Shown: positions 27,510 through 35,793 of the stretch, piece by piece | Numbering within the stretch: the stretch's first letter is position 1 | Layout: each line of letters starts with the position of its first letter | DNA from: Extibacter muris | GTDB taxonomy: Bacteria; Bacillota; Clostridia; Lachnospirales; Lachnospiraceae | Assembly: GCF_004345005.1 (NCBI RefSeq) | Contig: NZ_SMMX01000011.1 | Span: 44,772-108,771 of the forward strand | Direction of reading: 5' to 3' | DNA: 64,000 bases | Notes under the pieces: model-generated | Databases searched by the model: none | What the model was told of the DNA's origin: nothing | Seen by the model: the letters and a program-made list of their open reading frames with translations, nothing else | Translations under genes and position numbers: made by a program

Positions 27510-28277
27510 ATGGATTACAGGAATTTTAATGAAGACTTCAGCCTGGCAGGGAAGACGGCTATCGTCACAGGAGCTGCGAGCGGTATCGGATTTGAGATTG
27601 CGAAGATGTATGCGAGAAAAGGTGCCAACGTAGTGAGCTTCGACTTAAGCGAACCGGCCGAACTGCCAGCGTATATGAAGAGCCAGGGCGTGGGTTACAT
27701 GGCTTATGCAGGAGACATCACAAAGACTGAGGCGATCGAGGAGTGTGTCGGCAGGACCGTGGAGACGTTCGGATCCCTTGACATCCTCGTCAACTGCGCA
27801 GGAATCGGGGTAGTGGAAGGCGTGCTGGAGCATGATGAGGCGCTCTGGGATAAGACGCTTAGTATCAACCTGACAGGCACCGTGCGGTTCATGAAGGCCG
27901 CGGCAAAAGTGATGAAGGAAAACGGCGGCGGGAAGATTATCAACATGGGCTCTCAGGCCGGAGTGGTCGCGCTCGACGGGCACCTGACCTACGGCTGTGC
28001 CAAAGCGGCGGTCATCTATGCCACGAAACAGTTCGCAATGGAGCTGGCCCAGTATAACATCAACGTCAATGCCGTCTCACCGACAATCATCCTCACACCT
28101 ATGGGCGAAGAGAACTGGAACAATGAGCGGGGAGAGGAATTCAAGAAGAAGATACCGGCCCACCGTTTCGGCTATCCGGAAGAAGTGGCGGCGTGCGCGG
28201 TGTTCCTTGCAAGTGACGCGGCAAGCCTTATCAACGGGGCGAACCTGGTAATTGACGGTGGATTTACAATCTGCTAA
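27510..28277 (+). CDS. SDR-family polyol/sugar oxidoreductase
   Basis: This 255-residue SDR has TGAASGIG at residues 20-27 and catalytic Ser148, Tyr161 and Lys165 (GSQAG, YGCAK). The usual NNAG is NCAG (95-98), a mild change seen in some polyol dehydrogenases. It lies 31 bp after the zinc dehydrogenase and 36 bp before the transketolase. Two dehydrogenases in series suggest oxidation then reduction, that is, epimerisation of a polyol or ketose; this is inference. The start has a GGAGG site at about 27493. Confidence 0.88.
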   Translation: MDYRNFNEDFSLAGKTAIVTGAASGIGFEIAKMYARKGANVVSFDLSEPAELPAYMKSQGVGYMAYAGDITKTEAIEECVGRTVETFGSLDILVNCAGIGVVEGVLEHDEALWDKTLSINLTGTVRFMKAAAKVMKENGGGKIINMGSQAGVVALDGHLTYGCAKAAVIYATKQFAMELAQYNINVNAVSPTIILTPMGEENWNNERGEEFKKKIPAHRFGYPEEVAACAVFLASDAASLINGANLVIDGGFTIC

Positions 28278-28313
28278 ATGAATATGACTAATATCAGACG
28301 GAGGTTCTTAAAG

Positions 28314-29156
28314 ATGGAAGAGAAAAGAGTGAAAGAACTGGCACTAACGGCAGCAAAGATAAGGAGAAAGGCGCTCGAGGCAATCGAGGCGGCCCACTCC
28401 GGACATGTAGGCGGTTCTTTTTCAGTGGCAGACATACTGGCAGTATTATACTTCGAGAAGATGCATATAGACCCATCTGACCCGAAGAATCCGGACCGTG
28501 ACCGGTTCGTGTTATCCAAAGGACACTGTACGCCGACGATGTACGCGACGCTTGCGCTGAAAGGATACTTCCCGGTGAGCGACCTGATGACGTTCCGCAA
28601 CGTGGACAGCTATCTGTCCGGGCATGTAGAGATGACGAAGGTCCCGGGTGTGGATATGTCGGCAGGCTCTCTTGGGCAGGGCTTGTCTGCAGCGGTCGGT
28701 ATGGCGCTGACAGGCAAGGTGGATAAGAAAGATTACCGTGTATATGCGGCCCTTGGCGACGGAGAGATCCAGGAAGGACAGATATGGGAGGCCGCCATGG
28801 CTGCCGGAAACTATGGCCTTGACAATCTCACCGTGTTCGTGGATAACAACAACCTGCAGATCGACGGTACGGTAGAAGAGGTAATGTCCCCCTATCCTAT
28901 CGGAGATAAGTTCAAAGCGTTCAAGTGGAATGTGATTACGATAGACGGACACGATTATGAGCAGATTGCCGGTGCGGTCGATGAGGCGGCAAAAGCAAAG
29001 GGCATGCCGACAGTGATCGTGGCAAAGACGGTAAAGGGCAAGGGCGTATCATATATGGAGAACAACGTGAAGTTCCACGGCGGCACTCCGACAGAAGAAC
29101 AGTTCAGACAGGCATTTAGCGAGATCGATGCAGCTATCGCATCACTGGAGGTGTAA
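28314..29156 (+). CDS. Transketolase, N-terminal subunit
   Basis: This 280-residue subunit carries the thiamine-diphosphate pyrophosphate-binding domain of a split transketolase. HSGHVGGSFS at 28-37 is substrate- and cofactor-side, and GDGEIQEGQ (148-156) with NNNLQIDG (178-185) is the metal/ThDP motif. The ATG at 28314 has GGAGG upstream. The partner subunit begins 3 bp after the stop. Split transketolases in Firmicute sugar clusters include ordinary pentose phosphate enzymes and dedicated ones such as apulose-4-phosphate and sulfofructose transketolases. The lack of a kinase in this operon leaves the substrate open. Confidence 0.93.
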   Translation: MEEKRVKELALTAAKIRRKALEAIEAAHSGHVGGSFSVADILAVLYFEKMHIDPSDPKNPDRDRFVLSKGHCTPTMYATLALKGYFPVSDLMTFRNVDSYLSGHVEMTKVPGVDMSAGSLGQGLSAAVGMALTGKVDKKDYRVYAALGDGEIQEGQIWEAAMAAGNYGLDNLTVFVDNNNLQIDGTVEEVMSPYPIGDKFKAFKWNVITIDGHDYEQIAGAVDEAAKAKGMPTVIVAKTVKGKGVSYMENNVKFHGGTPTEEQFRQAFSEIDAAIASLEV

Positions 29157-29158
29157 TC

Positions 29159-30109
29159 ATGGGAAATGTAATATCAACGAGAGAAGCATATGGAAGGGCT
29201 CTGTGTGAATTCGGAGCTGACGAGAAGATCATGGTATTTGACGCAGATCTTACGATCTGCACCATGTCCTGCTATTTTGCCGAGAAGTATCCGGAGCGTT
29301 TCTTTAATGCGGGCATCGCCGAGTGCAACATGGCCGGAATGGCTGCAGGTGCGGCGGCGTCCGGCAAGACGGCTTTCGTCCATACATTTGCGATGTTCGC
29401 CGCAGGCAGGATATACGATCAGGTAAGAAACTCTATCGCCTATCCGGGGCTTGATGTAAAGGTGGTTGGTACCCATGCCGGGCTGTCCGTAGGAGAGGAC
29501 GGCGCTACCCATCAGTGCATCGAGGATCTGAGCCTGATGCGCACCATACCGGGCATGACGGTCATCTGTCCGTGCGACGCGAATGAGACGCGGGAAGCTT
29601 TGAAGGCCATGATCGGTTATGACGGCCCGTGCTATCTGCGGCTCGGACGTTCCGGGGTAGAGTGCGTGACGGACAGTATGGACGGTTACACATTTGAACT
29701 TGGAAAGGGCGTACAGGTAAAAGACGGCGGCGATGTGACGATTATTGCCACGGGACTTATGCTGCAGGAAGCGCTGAAAGCGTCGGAGCTTCTTCAGGAA
29801 GAAGGGATCGGGGCAAGGATCATCGATCTCCACACCATCAAGCCGATAGACAGGGACATCATCATAAAAGCGGCAAAGGAGACCGGTGCCATCGTGACGA
29901 CAGAAGAGCACAACATCATCGGCGGGCTCGGAGCTGCAGTATCTGAAGTGGTAGGCGAGACGTATCCGGTGCCGGTCGAAAAGCACGGTGTGGAAGATGA
30001 GTTCGGACATTCCGGAACAGCTGAGGCGCTTATGGTGAAATACGGCCTGACGCCTGAGAAGATAGCGGCAAAGGCAAGAGAAGCGATTGCCCTGAAGAAT
30101 AGAAAGTAG
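29159..30109 (+). CDS. Transketolase, C-terminal subunit
   Basis: This 316-residue subunit holds the pyrimidine-binding and C-terminal domains of the split transketolase. FNAGIAECNMAGMAAGAA is the region with the glutamate that activates thiamine diphosphate. THAGLSVGEDGATHQ is the substrate channel loop and GRSGVE leads into the C-terminal domain. It is nearly contiguous with the N-terminal subunit, so the two are made in equal amounts. The dehydrogenase gene at 30119 starts 9 bp later. Confidence 0.93.
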   Translation: MGNVISTREAYGRALCEFGADEKIMVFDADLTICTMSCYFAEKYPERFFNAGIAECNMAGMAAGAAASGKTAFVHTFAMFAAGRIYDQVRNSIAYPGLDVKVVGTHAGLSVGEDGATHQCIEDLSLMRTIPGMTVICPCDANETREALKAMIGYDGPCYLRLGRSGVECVTDSMDGYTFELGKGVQVKDGGDVTIIATGLMLQEALKASELLQEEGIGARIIDLHTIKPIDRDIIIKAAKETGAIVTTEEHNIIGGLGAAVSEVVGETYPVPVEKHGVEDEFGHSGTAEALMVKYGLTPEKIAAKAREAIALKNRK

Positions 30110-30118
30110 GTGTCTAGA

Positions 30119-31165
30119 ATGGAAATGATGAAAGCGAATGTATATGACAAGCCGGGCCACTGCCAGATAACACAAGTGCCGGTACCGGAAATAGCGCCTC
30201 ACCAGGTGCTCATCAAAGTAATGTCCTGCGGCATATGCAAGGGTGCAGATGTGGCCCTGGCGGGCGGCGGGTTCCTGGCGGAATTCCCTCTGCTGAACGG
30301 ACATGAATTTGCAGGATACATATATAAGGTAGGAAGCGATGTCAAGACATTCAAGGAAGGTGACCGGGTGACGGCAGACAATACGGTGCTCTGTGACGAC
30401 TGCTACTATTGCAGGAAAGATGAGCCGCTCTACTGCGAGAACTTCTATTCACTCGGCTGCAACGGCCCTGGAGGGTTTGCGGAATATGTCGCGGTGAACG
30501 CTGACAAGGTATTCCCGATCAGCGATAACCTGTCCTTTAATGATGCTATATTTGCAGAGCCTACGGCGTGTGCGGTCCATTCTATGGACCGGGTCCAGGT
30601 GCAGTTCGGAGATGACGTGCTCGTATACGGCTGCGGTCCTACGGGAATCATCCTGATCCAGCTCCTCATGCATTCCAATGCAAACCGGGTCGTCGTGTGC
30701 GGGCCGAGCCAGGATAAGCTGGACATACTGAAAAAGTACGGATGCAAGGAGACGATTCTCATGGACAGGAACGATCCCGGCGTGCATGAGGCGAAGCTTA
30801 AGGAGATCGCGCCAAAAGGATTCGACGTGCTTGTAGATACGACTGCAAACGTTGCTGTCATGGAAAGCATGATCAAGTTCGGCAAGATGGGCGCCAAGTT
30901 CATGATGTTCGCTATGCCGCACGCAGGCGCGAAGTGGGCCATCGACCCGGAATACTGGTACCTGCACGAGATACAGCTCATTCCGACATGGGCGCAGACC
31001 CACTGTTTCGGCCGCGCGCTGGAATATCTCGAGTCAGGCAAGGTACAGGTGAAAGACCTCGTCACACACGAGATGCCTCTTGAAGATTACGACAAAGGCA
31101 TCGCGCTGGCTGCAAAAGGCGGCCCGGGAACACTGAAGGTCATCCTGCACCCGAATTATGAATAA
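30119..31165 (+). CDS. Zinc-dependent medium-chain dehydrogenase
   Basis: This 348-residue MDR-family enzyme has Cys40 in SCGICKGAD and His62-Glu63 in NGHEFAG as likely catalytic zinc ligands, and structural Cys92, Cys95, Cys98 and Cys106. The cofactor motif YGCGPTG replaces the usual GAGxxG. The ATG at 30119 lies after AGGTG; ATGs at 30125 and 30128 are alternatives. It closes the operon. It is diverged from the iditol-type enzymes and more like threonine or galactitol dehydrogenases; the substrate is not assigned. Confidence 0.86.
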   Translation: MEMMKANVYDKPGHCQITQVPVPEIAPHQVLIKVMSCGICKGADVALAGGGFLAEFPLLNGHEFAGYIYKVGSDVKTFKEGDRVTADNTVLCDDCYYCRKDEPLYCENFYSLGCNGPGGFAEYVAVNADKVFPISDNLSFNDAIFAEPTACAVHSMDRVQVQFGDDVLVYGCGPTGIILIQLLMHSNANRVVVCGPSQDKLDILKKYGCKETILMDRNDPGVHEAKLKEIAPKGFDVLVDTTANVAVMESMIKFGKMGAKFMMFAMPHAGAKWAIDPEYWYLHEIQLIPTWAQTHCFGRALEYLESGKVQVKDLVTHEMPLEDYDKGIALAAKGGPGTLKVILHPNYE

Positions 31166-31216
31166 ACGGCAATCCCTCGAGGATGCTGAATTTAATAGCG
31201 GTGTACGGCAAACTGT

Positions 31217-31252
31217 AAAGCTGCACAGAGATGTCATTCTCTGTGCAGCTTT
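31217..31252 (+). terminator. Stable hairpin after the dehydrogenase operon
   Basis: AAAGCTGCACAGAG (31217-31230) pairs perfectly with 31239-31252 across an 8-nt loop. The T-run is short (TTTCCGCTTTG), so termination efficiency is uncertain. Confidence 0.65.
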
Positions 31253-31364
31253 CCGCTTTGTCTGTCTTGTATGCAAGTGGTCAGTGTTCTTATACAGCAG
31301 AAGGCATTGATTATTCTGCGCCCACATCAGACAGCAGAAAAAAAGCCGTAGGAACAGATTCTGT

Positions 31365-31392
31365 TTGACATTTTTTATTTATGCAATAAAAT
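31365..31392 (+). promoter_or_regulatory. Promoter for the LacI-family regulator
   Basis: TTGACA (31365-31370) and TAAAAT (31387-31392) with a 16-bp spacer lie 36 bp before the regulator ATG. Confidence 0.7.
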
Positions 31393-31428
31393 AGTAGTAA
31401 GAAGCCCGTACAGGAAGGAGGCAGAAAT

Positions 31429-32412
31429 ATGGCAAGTATTAGAGACATTGCCAGAGAAGCCGGTGTTGGTGTCGGAACGGTGTCCAGGCTTATCAATGGC
31501 AGCGGTTACGTTTCAGAAGATACGAAAATCAAGATAGAAAACGCGATGAAAAAATTTAATTATACGCCAAACGAACTGGCAAGAAATCTATACCATAAAC
31601 GGAGTGGAATTATTGCAGTAATCGTACCGAATATTGTAAATCCGTTTTTTTCAGAATTTGTAAATCATGTAGAGACAGAATTGTTTAACGCTGGCTTTAA
31701 GATGATGCTTTGCAGTACGACGAAAGAAAATAATGCAGAACATGACTATCTGGATATGTTGAACAGGCATATCGTGGATGGTATCATTACCGGGGTGCAT
31801 ACTCTTGATATAGAAGAATATCTTAAGATGCGTAAACCGATTGTTGCATTTGACCGTTATCTTGGCGACCATATACCTGTTGTTACGGTGGACCATAAAA
31901 AGGGCGGGAAACTGGCGGCAGAAGCATTGATTAGAAGCGGGTGTAAAAAAGTATTGCATTTTAAAGGTGCGACAAAAGTTAAATCACCGTATCACAAGAG
32001 GCATTTCGAGTTTGACCGTGTCATGAAGGAGAATAATGTTGAAACGATCGGCTATGATCTTGACTGGAACCGTTTTGAACTTTGTTACATGAAAAAAGCA
32101 ATTGCAAACGTGTTTTCAAACGAAATCGATTTTGATGGTGTTTTCGGTGTGGATGGTCTGGCAATCGAATGTATGAATGAAGTAATCAAAAGACATAAGA
32201 ATGTTCCGGAAGATGTAAAATTGGTCAGCTATGACGGAACATACGTCGTAGACATGGTAGAGCCCAGATTGACGGTCATCGTCCAACCTATCCAGGAGCT
32301 GGCAAAAGAGGCGGTCCGACTGATTCTAGAATTATTGCAGGGCAAAAAATACGAGAAAAAATCAGTTGTTTTAGATGTCGAACTGAGACAGGGAGATACG
32401 ACGATTATTTAG
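31429..32412 (+). CDS. LacI-family transcriptional regulator
   Basis: This 327-residue LacI/GalR repressor has an N-terminal helix-turn-helix (IRDIAREAGVGVGTVSRLIN, residues about 4-23) and the hinge NYTPNELARNL. A periplasmic-binding-like effector domain follows, starting GIIAVIVPNIVNPFFSE. It is transcribed from its own promoter and sits directly before the fructan-type operon. The leader of that operon holds two LacI-type palindromes, so local repression is very likely. The gene is richer in A and T than the upstream operons, as is the rest of this cassette to 38640. Confidence 0.93.
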   Translation: MASIRDIAREAGVGVGTVSRLINGSGYVSEDTKIKIENAMKKFNYTPNELARNLYHKRSGIIAVIVPNIVNPFFSEFVNHVETELFNAGFKMMLCSTTKENNAEHDYLDMLNRHIVDGIITGVHTLDIEEYLKMRKPIVAFDRYLGDHIPVVTVDHKKGGKLAAEALIRSGCKKVLHFKGATKVKSPYHKRHFEFDRVMKENNVETIGYDLDWNRFELCYMKKAIANVFSNEIDFDGVFGVDGLAIECMNEVIKRHKNVPEDVKLVSYDGTYVVDMVEPRLTVIVQPIQELAKEAVRLILELLQGKKYEKKSVVLDVELRQGDTTII

Positions 32413-32482
32413 TGATATATGACAATTCAGGAAGTTCATTTTTGTTGCTTTATATAAAAATACTTATATATCAAAAAAAAGA

Positions 32483-32510
32483 TTGACTTTTTTGTCCCTT
32501 GGAATATAAT
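32483..32510 (+). promoter_or_regulatory. Strong promoter of the GH172-GH32 operon
   Basis: TTGACT (32483-32488) and TATAAT (32505-32510) are separated by 16 bp. A 150-nt leader with two operator-like palindromes separates the promoter from the first gene. Confidence 0.8.
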
Positions 32511-32557
32511 AAAATTAAATAAATCGAAGAGTGCGCAATTGAGATTTTATTTTTTTT

Positions 32558-32587
32558 CTTTGATGTGGAACCCGTTCCGCATCAAAG
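32558..32587. promoter_or_regulatory. LacI-type operator 1
   Basis: A near-perfect palindrome is centred on GGAACCCGTTCC, with flanking arms CTTTGATG and CATCAAAG. It lies about 50 bp after the -10 box, where a bound repressor would block elongation. Confidence 0.75.
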
Positions 32588-32619
32588 AAATATAGGGAAC
32601 GGCAATTTTTTTTAGTCAT

Positions 32620-32637
32620 TATGGAACGGGTTCCATA
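32620..32637. promoter_or_regulatory. LacI-type operator 2
   Basis: TATGGAACGGGTTCCATA is a palindrome with eight of nine pairs matching and a mismatch only at the centre. It shares the GGAAC...GTTCC core with operator 1, whose centre is about 56 bp away, and lies 25 bp before the first ATG. Confidence 0.8.
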
Positions 32638-32662
32638 AATTGCAGAAGAAAGGGAGAAATGT

Positions 32663-33985
32663 ATGAAAAGCAAGTATGTAAAAAGAATTTTATCAGCAGT
32701 TATAGCGAGTGCACTGTCAATGGGATTGATAGCAGGCTGTGGCAGTAAAAGCCAGGAAGCCGAAAAGGATGAGAGCGGGGCAACGGTTATAAAATTGGGG
32801 ATTCATGTAGCGAATCCGAAAGAACAGGAACCGGTTACGAACAGCATTGTTGAAGCGTTTAACAAGGCCAATGAAGGAAAATACAAAGTTGAATTTGAAG
32901 CGGCTGATACGGAAACACATTCTAAGAATATGAAGCTAAAAGCAGAAGATGGAACTTTGCCTCAGATATTTTGGATTGAAGGTTCAGAAGCTTCAGAGTA
33001 CAGCGAAGCCGGGGTTTTGATGGATCTTACAGAATTCTTAGAAGAAAATTCTGATATCAAGACAGCGCTGGATGGAATGGAGGAAGCTTTTAAAGATGAT
33101 GACGGACAGTATGGCCTTCCATATCAGTGTAATGTACAGGGTATTTTTTATAACAAAGAATTATTCGACAATGCCAATGTTGATTATCCGACGGATGAAA
33201 CTACATATGAAGAATTTATAGATATGATTAAGAAATTAAAAGATAGTGGAGTAACGCCGCTCGCTATTGGCAGCAAGAACAGCGCTTATGCTATGTGGGA
33301 ATTTAATGAGTTCCTTGAAAGATATGGATGGGGCGATGCCATTGCCCAGATTCTGGACGGAAAAGAAAAATACAATAATAAAGAATTTCTGAAATGCTTT
33401 GAAGCATTACAAGGGCTGAAAGAAGCTCAGGCATTTCCAGAAAACATGGCAACAATTGAGTATTTTGACGCAAAACAGCTGTTTGATGAAGGAAAGGCAG
33501 CGATGTTCGGAACAGGACAGTGGGACTGTGCAGAGTTTGATGAGAATATTGGAGATAAAATAGGCTTTTGGTGGGGACCTAGGTTTACCGATACAGATCA
33601 GAATCAGGATGTTGTGATGAAAGTACCTTCAGCGCCCATTGGCGTCAGTGCGGCTACGGCTGAAGATGAAGAGCTGAAAGAAGGTGTTTATGAATTTTTG
33701 AAATTCTACTATGGAGAAGAAGCGGCAAAGATTTCTTATGAAGGATCTATTTTCCCTGCTACTAATTATGAAGGAGTCGCGGCTTCTGACACACAATATT
33801 CTATGAATGCAATGCTTGCAGCTCTCTCCAATGGATGGGACAGTCCGAAAGCAGCACCGGATCTTACCGTACCGTCTTCAGTTCAGGAAGCATTATATGA
33901 CGGCATTTTTGGGGTTCTGCAAGGGAATTATGAACCGGCCGAAGCACTGGATAATATGGATGCTACGGCTGCAAACAGTCAATAG
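32663..33985 (+). CDS. Extracellular solute-binding lipoprotein, CUT1 family (family 1)
   Basis: This 440-residue lipoprotein captures an oligosaccharide for the CUT1 importer. The signal peptide ends in a lipobox LIAGC with Cys26. The mature part has the family 1 layout (DGQYGLPYQCNVQGIFYNKELF, MWEFNEFLER, GKAAMFGTGQW). The start has an AGAAAGGGAG site upstream and the two permeases follow. The neighbours encode intracellular glycosidases, so a di- or oligosaccharide containing fructose is the likely ligand (inference). It belongs to a different family from the three ribose-type binding proteins in this window. Confidence 0.93.
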   Translation: MKSKYVKRILSAVIASALSMGLIAGCGSKSQEAEKDESGATVIKLGIHVANPKEQEPVTNSIVEAFNKANEGKYKVEFEAADTETHSKNMKLKAEDGTLPQIFWIEGSEASEYSEAGVLMDLTEFLEENSDIKTALDGMEEAFKDDDGQYGLPYQCNVQGIFYNKELFDNANVDYPTDETTYEEFIDMIKKLKDSGVTPLAIGSKNSAYAMWEFNEFLERYGWGDAIAQILDGKEKYNNKEFLKCFEALQGLKEAQAFPENMATIEYFDAKQLFDEGKAAMFGTGQWDCAEFDENIGDKIGFWWGPRFTDTDQNQDVVMKVPSAPIGVSAATAEDEELKEGVYEFLKFYYGEEAAKISYEGSIFPATNYEGVAASDTQYSMNAMLAALSNGWDSPKAAPDLTVPSSVQEALYDGIFGVLQGNYEPAEALDNMDATAANSQ

Positions 33986-34048
33986 TTTTATAGGATATCT
34001 TTGCCGGAGTAAAACCGGCAAAGATGATTGGAAAAATAGGGTGAAAGC

Positions 34049-34921
34049 ATGTATTGGTTAAGTAAAAATAGATATAAAGCAGGTCTTTTGCTGCCTACAT
34101 TGTTAATTTACAGCACATTTATAATACTGCCGATAGCAATCGCAATATATTATAGCCTGACCAAATATTCGGGAATTGGTCAACCAAGGTTCACTGGAAT
34201 GAAAAATTATATTCGATTATTCCAAGATCCGCTGTTCTGGACTTCCTTTAAGAATACGATGATTATATTTGTTCTGGCTTTTGTACTTTTATTGACCTTA
34301 TCGTTTTTCATTGCATTACTATTGAATCAAAAGCTAAAAGCAGTTGATTTTTCTAAAGCTTTGATATTTTCGCCTGCTATCATAGCACCGATTATCGTAG
34401 GTATTATTTGGGTTTACATTTTGGATCCTAATATCGGTATCCTCAATAATATTCTGGATGCCATAGGGGCAGATGCATTGAAACTGAAATGGATTGGCGG
34501 AAAATCGCTGTCACCATATAGTATTGCGATTATTTACTTCTGGCAGCAGCTGGGGTATCTGGTGACTATTTTTATCGCAGGCTTGAAAATGATACCCGGA
34601 GATGTCTTAGAAGCTGTGAAGATTGATGGAGCCAGCGCTGTACAGGAGATTCGCTATGTGACGATTCCGATGATGAGAACGACGATATCTACAGTTGCAG
34701 TGCTGATAATTACCGGAGTATTCAAAGTGTTTGAGATTGTCCAGCAAACGACCGGAGGCGGACCCAATCATCTGTCAGAAACTCTCGTTACATATAGTTA
34801 TTCGCAGACATTTGCAAGTGGTGATTACGGATATGGGATGTCTCTCGCTACGGTAACTTTCATATTGTCGCTTATCATTACGGCTGTGTATACGACTCTG
34901 ACAAGAGAAAAGGAGGAATAG
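34049..34921 (+). CDS. Sugar ABC transporter permease, MalF/UgpA type
   Basis: This 290-residue integral membrane protein is the first permease of a CUT1 importer. It has about six hydrophobic helices and the cytoplasmic EAA loop DVLEAVKIDGASAVQEIRYV around residues 190-210, which docks on the ATPase. It starts 63 bp after the binding-protein gene. The second permease begins 3 bp after its stop. No ATPase gene is present in this operon. Confidence 0.93.
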   Translation: MYWLSKNRYKAGLLLPTLLIYSTFIILPIAIAIYYSLTKYSGIGQPRFTGMKNYIRLFQDPLFWTSFKNTMIIFVLAFVLLLTLSFFIALLLNQKLKAVDFSKALIFSPAIIAPIIVGIIWVYILDPNIGILNNILDAIGADALKLKWIGGKSLSPYSIAIIYFWQQLGYLVTIFIAGLKMIPGDVLEAVKIDGASAVQEIRYVTIPMMRTTISTVAVLIITGVFKVFEIVQQTTGGGPNHLSETLVTYSYSQTFASGDYGYGMSLATVTFILSLIITAVYTTLTREKEE

Positions 34922-34924
34922 AGG

Positions 34925-35755
34925 ATGTTGAGCAAGAGAAAAAGGGCAGGGATGTATGTTTTAATAGCAATCATTACTGCATTGGTCGTATTCCCGTTCA
35001 TCTGGATGCTGGTCCTTTCTTTTAAGACGAATTCCGAGATTTTGTCCTCTCCGCTGTCTTTGCCAGAAGTATTCAATCTTGATAATTATAAACATGCATT
35101 GGGAATATTGAACTTTCCGAGATTGTACGCGAATACATTTTTTGTCTGTATCGTGTCACTTGTCGTCGAACTGGTAATTACATATTTTAGCTCATTCGTA
35201 TTGGCAAGAATGGAATTTAAAAACAAGAAGATAAAAAAGATGTTGTATGGTTTTTTGATTCTCGGGTTATCTGTCTCACCGTTCATTTTGTTATTCCCGG
35301 TTTATAAAATCAACGTATTTTTTGGGCTCCGCGGGAAACTGGCATTGATTCTTCCATATGTTGCAACATCCATTTCATTTAATACCCTATTGCTTGTCGG
35401 CTATTTAAAAGCGTTGCCCTCAGAAATTGATGAGGCTGCGATTATAGATGGATGTAACATTTGGGATTTGATGTTTCGTATAATACTTCCTATGACGAAA
35501 CCGGTCATCGCGACAATCGTAATTTTCAATGTGCTCTATATCTGGAATGAGTTTCCATTTGCGTCAGTTATGCTAAGGGAGGCTTCGGATTATACGTTAT
35601 CTATGGGGGCTTCTTTCTTTAAAGGGACATATACTGTCGATTATGGTGGGATAGTGGCATCCAGCGTAATGATTATTATTCCGGAATTGATCTTCTATGG
35701 ACTGTTCCAGAAGAATATAGTGGAAGGTATGACTGCCGGAGCAGTAAAAGGATAA
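34925..35755 (+). CDS. Sugar ABC transporter permease, MalG/UgpE type
   Basis: This 276-residue second CUT1 permease has the EAA loop PSEIDEAAIIDGCNIWDLMF around residues 162-180. The N-terminus is ALVVFPFIWMLVLSFKTNSE and the C-terminus ends FQKNIVEGMTAGAVKG, both typical. It forms a heterodimer with the preceding permease. It must borrow an ATPase; the MsmK-type protein at 777-1886 is the only candidate of the right class in the window. Confidence 0.93.
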   Translation: MLSKRKRAGMYVLIAIITALVVFPFIWMLVLSFKTNSEILSSPLSLPEVFNLDNYKHALGILNFPRLYANTFFVCIVSLVVELVITYFSSFVLARMEFKNKKIKKMLYGFLILGLSVSPFILLFPVYKINVFFGLRGKLALILPYVATSISFNTLLLVGYLKALPSEIDEAAIIDGCNIWDLMFRIILPMTKPVIATIVIFNVLYIWNEFPFASVMLREASDYTLSMGASFFKGTYTVDYGGIVASSVMIIIPELIFYGLFQKNIVEGMTAGAVKG

Positions 35756-35793
35756 AAAAATAAACAGGATAATTATTAAGGAGATAAAGCGAT

